Assembly (NCBI GenBank): GCA_035335645.1
Contig: DAOQMM010000142.1
Span: 1-6,117 of the forward strand
Source: Zoogloea sp035335645
Lineage (GTDB): Bacteria > Pseudomonadota > Gammaproteobacteria > Burkholderiales > Rhodocyclaceae
DNA: 6,117 bases
Direction: 5' to 3'
The notes beneath the pieces were generated by a model. It had not been told where the DNA came from, did no database searches, and saw only the letters and a list, made by a program, of their open reading frames with translations. This document shows positions 1 to 4,972 of this stretch, one piece after another. Made by a program: the position numbers and the translations under genes. How positions within the stretch are numbered: the stretch's first letter is position 1; every line of letters starts with the position of its first letter.

Positions 1-495
1 GGCGGCAACATCCGCATCCTCAGCACGCCGGGCAAGGGCACCAACGTGCGCTTCATCCTGCCCATGACCGAGGCGCCCGCCCCGCGCAGCGACCAGCCCC
101 CCGCCCGCGCCGCCCACCATGACGCGCCGCGCGGACTGGTCCTCCTCGTCGAGGATGAACCCGAGGTGCGCAAGGTCATCCGCGAACAGCTCACCGAACT
201 GGGCTACCCGGTGCTGGAAGCCGCCAACGGGATCGAAGCCGCCGCCATGCTGGAAGCCGTGGACGACATCGCCGTGCTGGTCTCCGACACCGTGATGCCG
301 GGCCTCGGCGGGCGCGAACTCGCCGCCCGGGCGCGACGCCTGCGCCCGCAGCTGCCCATCCTCCTGATCACCGGTTACGCCACCCAGGCCCCCGCCGACG
401 GCCCCGACCTGCCGACCCTGCGCAAGCCCTTCGACCGGTCGGACCTGGCCGCCGCCCTCGACGCCCTGCATCGCCCGGAGCCCGCCGCCCCATGA
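1..495 (+). CDS. Hybrid sensor histidine kinase, C-terminal part (5' end outside window)
   Basis: The reading frame is open from base 1, so this is the last 164 codons of a longer gene. Residues 1-21 carry the glycine-rich end of a histidine-kinase ATPase domain (GGNIRILS, then GKGTNVRFILP), matching the G2 box and the last strand of HATPase_c. A Pro/Ala-rich linker follows. Residues about 46-158 form a receiver (REC) domain with an acidic pocket (E51, D52), a predicted phospho-acceptor D96 in SDTVMPG, a conserved T124 in ITGYA and K142 in LRKPF. It should be a hybrid kinase that autophosphorylates on a His upstream of the window and passes phosphate to its own receiver. No HPt domain follows before the stop. 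Its TGA overlaps the ATG of the next regulator, so the two are likely co-translated. The input domains and the H-box cannot be seen, so the stimulus is unknown. A receiver at the C-terminus of a PAS-type cytoplasmic or membrane kinase is common in this family. Confidence 0.93.
   Translation, partial: GGNIRILSTPGKGTNVRFILPMTEAPAPRSDQPPARAAHHDAPRGLVLLVEDEPEVRKVIREQLTELGYPVLEAANGIEAAAMLEAVDDIAVLVSDTVMPGLGGRELAARARRLRPQLPILLITGYATQAPADGPDLPTLRKPFDRSDLAAALDALHRPEPAAP
492..495 (+). promoter_or_regulatory. ATGA stop/start overlap coupling kinase and regulator
   Basis: The bases ATGA contain both the ATG of the response regulator and the TGA of the hybrid kinase. This is a standard arrangement for ribosome re-initiation and nearly fixed protein ratios. 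The absence of a well-spaced Shine-Dalgarno before the ATG supports coupling. Confidence 0.8.
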
Positions 496-1226
496 ACAGC
501 CCCGACAAGGACAGCCCCCTCATCTTCGTCGTCGAAGACGAAGCCGACATCGCCCGCCTCATCTGCGCCACCCTCGGCGAGTACGGTTTTCGCAGCGAAT
601 CCTTCGCCACCGGCCGCAGCCTCCTCGCCCGTGTGCGCCGCCAGGCGCCCGAGCTGGCCATCCTCGACCTGGGCCTGCCGGACATGGACGGCCTGCAGGT
701 GCTGCGCGAGTTGCAGGAACTCCACCCCTGCGCAGCCCTCATCCTGACCGGCCGCGACGGCCTCACCGACCGGGTACTGGGCCTCGAACTGGGCGCCGAC
801 GACTACCTCGTCAAGCCCTTCGAACCGCGCGAGCTGGTGGCCCGCGTGCGCTCCATCCTGCGCCGCTACCAGCGCGCCGCCAGCGCCGAACCGGCCCGCC
901 ACACGGGCGCCCGCTTCGCCGGCTGGACCTTCGACATCGGCCGCCTCAGCCTGCTCCACGACGACGGCCGCGAACTGTCCCTGTCCGCCGCCGAAGCCGC
1001 CCTGCTGCAGACCCTGCTGCGCCGCCCCAACAAGATCCTCACCCGCGAACAGCTCATCGGCGAACGCGACCTGGACCCCTTTGACCGCAGCATCGACGTG
1101 CGCATCTCGCGCCTGCGCCGCAAGCTGGAGGACGAGCCCCAGGACCCGAAGATCATCAAGACCGTCTATGGGGCCGGCTATCTGCTGTGCGCCACGGTGG
1201 AGTGGCTGGGGCCCGGCGGCGCCTGA
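492..1226 (+). CDS. OmpR/PhoB-family DNA-binding response regulator
   Basis: Complete 244-residue protein, the usual length for the OmpR/PhoB class. Residues about 10-125 are a receiver domain: acidic pocket E15/D16, phospho-acceptor D59 in ILDLGLPDMDG, T86 in ILTGRDG and K108 in LVKPFEP. All key residues are present, so it should be phosphorylatable. Residues about 140-235 are a winged-helix effector domain, with LSAAEAALLQTLLRRPNKIL followed by LTREQL, a recognition-helix region around DVRISRLRRKLED, and the closing hairpin IKTVYGAGYLL. It is a cytoplasmic transcription factor. Its ATG shares four bases (ATGA) with the stop of the upstream hybrid kinase. The nearest Shine-Dalgarno-like GGAG (477-480) lies 11 nt before the ATG, so translational coupling probably drives initiation. 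The hybrid kinase is the obvious partner. Its target genes cannot be read from the sequence. Confidence 0.96.
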   Translation: MNSPDKDSPLIFVVEDEADIARLICATLGEYGFRSESFATGRSLLARVRRQAPELAILDLGLPDMDGLQVLRELQELHPCAALILTGRDGLTDRVLGLELGADDYLVKPFEPRELVARVRSILRRYQRAASAEPARHTGARFAGWTFDIGRLSLLHDDGRELSLSAAEAALLQTLLRRPNKILTREQLIGERDLDPFDRSIDVRISRLRRKLEDEPQDPKIIKTVYGAGYLLCATVEWLGPGGA

Positions 1227-1234
1227 ACCCGCCT

Positions 1235-2899
1235 TCAGAACAGCTGCACCGCCCCTGCATCCGCAGCCACCACCGCAGAGCCTTCGCCAATCTTGAAGCG
1301 ATCGACGATCTGCGCCATGGCGTGGGAGATGCCCCGCACCGCATCCGCTGCCGACTGGGCGTGCCCGGCGGCGCAGGTGGCCTGGTCGAGCAGGCCATTG
1401 ATGTGGTCCATCCGGCTCAGGATCTCATCGCTCGACGCGTGCCCGATGTGCACCAGCCGGTTGATCTCGCCCACGGCGTCGATGACCTGGCCGGTGGACG
1501 TGCGCACATCGGCAATGGCCTCGCTCGCCGTCGCCGCCAGCGCCGTGCTCTCGCGCATGTCGCCCACCACGACCGTCATCAGGTCGGTTGCCTCCCGCGA
1601 CGCGACCAGTACCGCTCCGATGCGCGCGTTGATCGTCTCGGTGGCGGTGGCGGAGCGCTCCGCCAGCTTGCGCACCTCGTCGGCCACCACGGCAAAGCCG
1701 CGCCCGGCCTCGCCCGCGCGGGCCGCCTCGATCGCCGCGTTGAGGGCCAGGAGGTTGGTCTGATCGGCGATCTGGCGGATCTCCGACACCACGCCCTCGA
1801 TGTGCATCACCTCGTCGGCGAGGCAGAACACCTTCGCCGACGCCGTGTCGATGCGCGCCGCCAGCTGGGCGATGCGGCTCGCCGTAGCGCCGACGAACTC
1901 GCTGCGCCGCACCGCCGTCTCGGCTGAGGCCTCGGTGATCGTGCCCGCCTGGCGGGTCTCCTGGTCGATGTGCAGGATGTGCTCGCGGATCGACTGCACG
2001 GCCGCGTGGATGGCCCGCGACGAAACGCTCCCCTGGGTCGCGATCCGGGCCACCGTCGCCGCCGACTGGTGCATCTCCACGGTGGCCACCGTGTTGTTGC
2101 GGATCACCGCGATCATCTCACCCAGGCTGCGCTGCAGGGTGTCCAGCAACGCATTGAAGGCCCGCACCGACTGCCCGATCTCGTCATCGCGGACCACCGG
2201 CACGCGCTGCGTGAAATCCAGCGAGCCGGCAATCGACGCCATCGTCGTCTCCATCGCCCGCAGGGGCCGCACGATGCGCCGGTGCAGGCGCACCGCCATG
2301 ACCGCCAGTGCCACCAGGGTCAGTCCGCCCAGCCCACTCAGGCCGATCATCGTCTCCTCCATGCCGACCTCCACGGCCTGGAGCGAGGCGTCCTTGTCAC
2401 GTTGCTTTTCCACGCGGAAGGTCTGCAGCGTCTCGTGCAGCTCGCGCTCGTATTCCGACACGTTGGCAAAGAGATTCGCCTCCGCCAGCGCGCGCTGTCC
2501 CCGATCCACCAGGGCGAGGGTCTCGTCCATCGCCTGACCGTACTGCACCAGGCTGTCCCGCATCTGCCCCAGCAGGCCGGTCTCCACCGTCGAACGGGAG
2601 CGGAGCGCCAGCGCCTGCAGCAAGGCGTCCATGTGCGTCCGGCTGGCCGCCAGGCGCTCCCGCTGCGGGGTCGCGACCTCGCCCGACGGTGCGCGGACCA
2701 CCTCCAGCAGATCCAGCTGGACCTGCCGCAGGTCCGCGTCCAGATCCGATGCGATGAGCACGCCGGGCACCGCCTCCTCCGTCAGGGTGTGAATCAGCGC
2801 CAGGTTGCGCTGGAGCGCCCCGCCGCCTGCCGCCGCCATGGCGACCAGCAAGACGATGGCGATGGAGGTCAGGACGAGGATGTGGCGACGGATGCTCAT
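1235..2899 (-). CDS. Methyl-accepting chemotaxis protein (transmembrane chemoreceptor)
   Basis: A 554-residue chemoreceptor of classical layout. A short cytoplasmic tip is followed by TM1 (about 7-25), a mostly helical periplasmic ligand domain (about 28-184) resembling the four-helix-bundle MCP family (EEAVPGVLIASDLDADLRQV), TM2 (about 185-205) and HAMP (about 206-258, with RPL and DDEIG). A long signalling coiled coil follows. The conserved hairpin tip lies around 375-410 (IADQTNLLALNAAIEAARAG, then EAGRGFAVVADEVRKLAERS), where CheA and CheW bind. The C-terminus lacks an NWETF-type CheR/CheB tether. I chose the ATG at 2899 because AGG lies 7 nt upstream on the minus strand and the product begins with a normal N-in membrane anchor (MSIRRHILVL). 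A GTG at 2944 would add 15 residues but has no visible ribosome binding site. The gene points away from the TPS operon and converges on the response regulator, with 8 bp between stops. The ligand is not predictable from this sequence. Confidence 0.95.
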   Translation of the reverse strand: MSIRRHILVLTSIAIVLLVAMAAAGGGALQRNLALIHTLTEEAVPGVLIASDLDADLRQVQLDLLEVVRAPSGEVATPQRERLAASRTHMDALLQALALRSRSTVETGLLGQMRDSLVQYGQAMDETLALVDRGQRALAEANLFANVSEYERELHETLQTFRVEKQRDKDASLQAVEVGMEETMIGLSGLGGLTLVALAVMAVRLHRRIVRPLRAMETTMASIAGSLDFTQRVPVVRDDEIGQSVRAFNALLDTLQRSLGEMIAVIRNNTVATVEMHQSAATVARIATQGSVSSRAIHAAVQSIREHILHIDQETRQAGTITEASAETAVRRSEFVGATASRIAQLAARIDTASAKVFCLADEVMHIEGVVSEIRQIADQTNLLALNAAIEAARAGEAGRGFAVVADEVRKLAERSATATETINARIGAVLVASREATDLMTVVVGDMRESTALAATASEAIADVRTSTGQVIDAVGEINRLVHIGHASSDEILSRMDHINGLLDQATCAAGHAQSAADAVRGISHAMAQIVDRFKIGEGSAVVAADAGAVQLF

Positions 2900-2906
2900 G
2901 GGGATA

Positions 2907-2909
2907 CCT
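2907..2909 (-). promoter_or_regulatory. Shine-Dalgarno core deciding the chemoreceptor start
   Basis: On the minus strand the sequence reads CAGGTATCCCC then ATG. The AGG core lies 7 nt before the ATG at 2899. The competing GTG at 2944 has no purine-rich stretch at a suitable distance. It is a weak but correctly placed site. Confidence 0.5.
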
Positions 2910-3084
2910 GCCGGGCGGACATGACGGATGACGCAGCGCAACACGACTGCGCCGGGGATATCGACGGCCCGACGGCAAGCTGAAATGAATTATTTGTGAA
3001 GGCGCACGCCAGCGCCTGTCGCGTCCTCTCCGGGCCGCTCGAAGCGCCCCCTGAACACCCATTTTTGCCTCGCTTTCCATAAGA

Positions 3085-3113
3085 CATATATCTATTGGCA
3101 TATTGAAAATCAA
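3085..3113 (-). promoter_or_regulatory. Possible promoter for the chemoreceptor
   Basis: On the minus strand TTGATT (3113-3108) and TATATG (3090-3085) are separated by 17 bp. The -35 box overlaps that of the predicted forward promoter by one base, so the two would fire back to back. The start would be near 3078, leaving a leader of about 180 nt before the ATG at 2899, which is long. No flagellar sigma-28 motif (TAAA with GCCGATAA) was found closer to the gene. In AT-rich DNA such matches can be accidental. Confidence 0.4.
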
Positions 3114-3132
3114 TTTTCCATGGACATATACT
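3103..3132 (+). promoter_or_regulatory. Predicted sigma-70-type promoter for the TPS operon
   Basis: A TTGAAA -35 hexamer (3103-3108) and a TATACT -10 hexamer (3127-3132) are separated by 18 bp. The first matches the TTGACA consensus at 5 of 6 positions, the second matches TATAAT at 5 of 6. Transcription would start near 3139-3140, giving a leader of about 25 nt before the ATG at 3164. Position, strand and local AT content all fit. It has not been scored statistically. Confidence 0.65.
3105..3118. repeat. Inverted repeat GAAAAT-CA-ATTTTC in the promoter spacer
   Basis: Six-base arms GAAAAT and ATTTTC flank a CA centre as a perfect inverted repeat. It covers the end of the forward -35 box and the spacer, and it fully overlaps the reverse -35 box. 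An adjacent 8-bp palindrome TCCATGGA lies at 3117-3124. A dimeric regulator bound here could affect both divergent promoters. No known operator consensus is recognised. Confidence 0.45.
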
Positions 3133-3163
3133 GTAACAATGTTCACCTATTGCCTCTGATGCC

Positions 3164-4927
3164 ATGACCGCGACAGCGCCCAGCGCACGCCCCTTCCGGT
3201 GCCCGTTTCCGCGCCTGCTGCGCCTGGCCTGCGCCCTCCTGCTCATGGTCAGCACCTCCGACCTCCTCGCCCAGGAAGATGCCGCCGCCCTTGAATTCCA
3301 CCGGCAGCAGGAGCGCGAACGGCAGCTCCGCCAGCAGCAGGAACCCCGCCCGGATGTGCGCCTGCAGGACGTCTCACCAAGCTCGGCGCGCCTCCCCCGC
3401 GACGAACACCCGTGCTTTCCGATCCGCCGGATCGTCCTGACGGGCGTCGAGGCCGAACGCTTTCAATGGCTGGCGGATCACACCGGGCGCGCAGAGGACG
3501 GCCATCCCGATCCCGCCATCGGCGCCTGCCTCGGGACCGGCGGTGTCAATCTCGTCATGCGGCGCCTGCAGAACGCCCTCATCGAGCGCGGCTACATCAC
3601 CACCCGCATCCTCGCCGCGCCCCAGGATCTGTCCACCGGCACCCTGCACCTCACCGTGGTCCCCGGCAGAATCCACGCCGTCCGCTTCCTGCCGGACGCC
3701 TCAGGCCAGATGCCCTCCCGCGCCACCCACTGGAACGCGCTTCCCGCCGCAGCAGACGATCTGCTCAACCTGCGCGACATCGAACAGGCCCTCGAGAACT
3801 TCAAGCGCCTGCCCAGCGTCGAGGCCGACCTGCAGATCGCGCCGTCCGAGGACGCCGCCGCGACACCGGGCGACAGCGACCTGCTGATCACCTGGCAGCA
3901 GACCTTCCCCTTCCGGCTGACACTCTCCGCCGACGATTCGGGCACCCAGGCCAGTGGACGCCATCAAGGCGCAGCCACCGTCGCCTTCGACAATTGGTGG
4001 ACGCTGAACGACCTCTTCTACATCACCCATTCCCAGAGCCTCTTCACGGATGGCACGGTCCGTGGCACCCGCGGCTATACCGTCCACTATTCGCTGCCCC
4101 TCGGCTACAGCCTGCTGGCCCTGACCACCAGCCACAACACCTATCACCAGACCGTTGCGGGCCTCAACGGCGCTGTCCGTTACGACGGCGTCAACGACAC
4201 CGGCGACCTCCGTCTCAGCCACATCCTGCACCGCACCGCCGCAGGCAAGACGCATGTTTTCCTGCGCGGCTGGCAGCGCGCCTCCAGCAACTTCACGGAT
4301 GACGAAGAGGTGCTCGTACAACGCCGTCGCATGGGGGGCTGGGAAGCCGGCGCCGGCCACCGGGCCTTCATCGGTCAGGCCACACTCGAAGGCACGGTGG
4401 CCTACCGGCGCGGCACGGGAGCCTTCGACGCCCTGCCCGCCCCGGAAGAAGCGCGCGGCGCCATGGCAGAGGGCACCGCGCGCCCCCGCCTGTGGACCGC
4501 CGACCTGCAGTTCAACCAGCCCTTCCGCGTGGGTGGCGAAGCCTTCCGCTACGGCACGTCCCTCAGGGCGCAGTGGAACGGAACCCCCCTCGTACCCCAG
4601 GACCGCTTCGCCATCGGCGGGCGCTACACGGTGCGAGGATTCGACGGCGAACTCGTGCTTGCCGCCGAACGCGGCTGGTTCGTCCGCAACGACCTGGGCT
4701 GGCAGATCGGCGGCCAGGAACTGTATCTGGGTCTCGACCACGGGGCAGTCGCCGGCCGCAGCGCCGCCCAGCTGCTCGGACGCACCCTCACGGGCGCAGT
4801 GATCGGCCTGCGCGGGGGCGGGAGCGCCCTGTCCTACGACCTCTTCACCGGCACGCCGGTAGCCCGACCCGAGGGCTTCCAGGCCGCGCGGACCGTCGCC
4901 GGGTTCTCCATTACCTGGACGCTCTGA
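3164..4927 (+). CDS. TpsB outer-membrane transporter (ShlB/FhaC/HecB family)
   Basis: Complete 587-residue two-partner secretion transporter, the usual size for the family. A signal peptide spans 1-36 (RLLRLACALLLM core, likely cleaved at LLA|QE). A charged Gln/Arg-rich segment (about 43-62) follows and corresponds to the FhaC-type plug helix and linker. POTRA1 begins near C84, which with C122 forms the Cys pair typical of ShlB-type POTRA domains, and continues through GGVNLVMRRLQNALIERGYI. POTRA2 covers about 170-245 (VVPGRI, then NLRDIEQALENFKRLPSVEA). The rest is a 16-strand-type barrel, with the L6-loop motif VRGF at 490-493 and the GLDHG motif at 523-527 matching the conserved (F/G)xDxG. 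The start is the first in-frame ATG after a stop at 3158-3160. It has no clear Shine-Dalgarno, so translation may be weak or leader-dependent. It should export the TpsA encoded 45 bp downstream in the same operon. Confidence 0.96.
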   Translation: MTATAPSARPFRCPFPRLLRLACALLLMVSTSDLLAQEDAAALEFHRQQERERQLRQQQEPRPDVRLQDVSPSSARLPRDEHPCFPIRRIVLTGVEAERFQWLADHTGRAEDGHPDPAIGACLGTGGVNLVMRRLQNALIERGYITTRILAAPQDLSTGTLHLTVVPGRIHAVRFLPDASGQMPSRATHWNALPAAADDLLNLRDIEQALENFKRLPSVEADLQIAPSEDAAATPGDSDLLITWQQTFPFRLTLSADDSGTQASGRHQGAATVAFDNWWTLNDLFYITHSQSLFTDGTVRGTRGYTVHYSLPLGYSLLALTTSHNTYHQTVAGLNGAVRYDGVNDTGDLRLSHILHRTAAGKTHVFLRGWQRASSNFTDDEEVLVQRRRMGGWEAGAGHRAFIGQATLEGTVAYRRGTGAFDALPAPEEARGAMAEGTARPRLWTADLQFNQPFRVGGEAFRYGTSLRAQWNGTPLVPQDRFAIGGRYTVRGFDGELVLAAERGWFVRNDLGWQIGGQELYLGLDHGAVAGRSAAQLLGRTLTGAVIGLRGGGSALSYDLFTGTPVARPEGFQAARTVAGFSITWTL

Positions 4928-4962
4928 CGCCCCCCCACTTCGCCCCATACGCGCCCCCGCCC

Positions 4963-4966
4963 GGAG
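4963..4966 (+). promoter_or_regulatory. Shine-Dalgarno GGAG for the TpsA gene
   Basis: GGAG lies 6 nt before the ATG at 4973 in the 45-bp C-rich gap after the transporter. It fixes the start of the exoprotein gene. No promoter or terminator is visible in the gap, which supports co-transcription. Confidence 0.75.
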
Positions 4967-4972
4967 CCCACC

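Larger units (their letters stand above)
3083..3130. repeat. 8-bp direct repeat GACATATA, 40 bp apart
   Basis: GACATATA occurs at 3083-3090 and again at 3123-3130, with start positions exactly 40 bp apart, close to four helical turns. Each copy overlaps one predicted -10 box: the first the reverse promoter, the second the forward promoter. A related CATAT core also occurs at 3099-3103. It could be a paired operator, or simply reflect the low complexity of this AT-rich stretch. Confidence 0.5.
3061..3160. other. AT-rich divergent control region
   Basis: By hand count 67 of these 100 bases are A or T, in a window that is otherwise strongly GC-rich. The stretch lies between the divergent chemoreceptor and TPS genes and carries the promoter-like elements and repeats listed separately. 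The remaining intergenic bases (2900-3060) are GC-rich apart from a short AT patch near 2983-2999, and I see no gene or RNA there. The AT-richness fits a promoter region that melts and bends easily. It could also attract a xenogeneic silencer of the H-NS/MvaT type, but that is inference. Confidence 0.7.

Noticed and set aside
2900..2944. GTG at 2944 as the chemoreceptor start
   Set aside because: It would add 15 residues with an Arg/His-rich start before the membrane anchor and has no ribosome binding site. The ATG at 2899 is better placed.
1970..2983. A 337-codon forward frame over the chemoreceptor gene, and a similar 246-codon frame at 1187-1927
   Set aside because: Both are His/Arg-rich antisense shadows of the chemoreceptor, with no domain signature or ribosome binding site.
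3132..3147. CRP-like site TGTAA-N6-TCACC
   Set aside because: It matches TGTGA-N6-TCACA at 8 of 10 half-site bases, but it lies over the predicted transcription start, where it would block rather than activate. A match of this quality is not strong evidence in an AT-rich stretch.
2896..3255. A minus-strand frame of 119 codons crossing the intergenic region, and a longer one at 2397-3146
   Set aside because: Neither shows a protein family or start signal. The first overlaps the transporter signal peptide and the promoters; the second is out of frame with the chemoreceptor.
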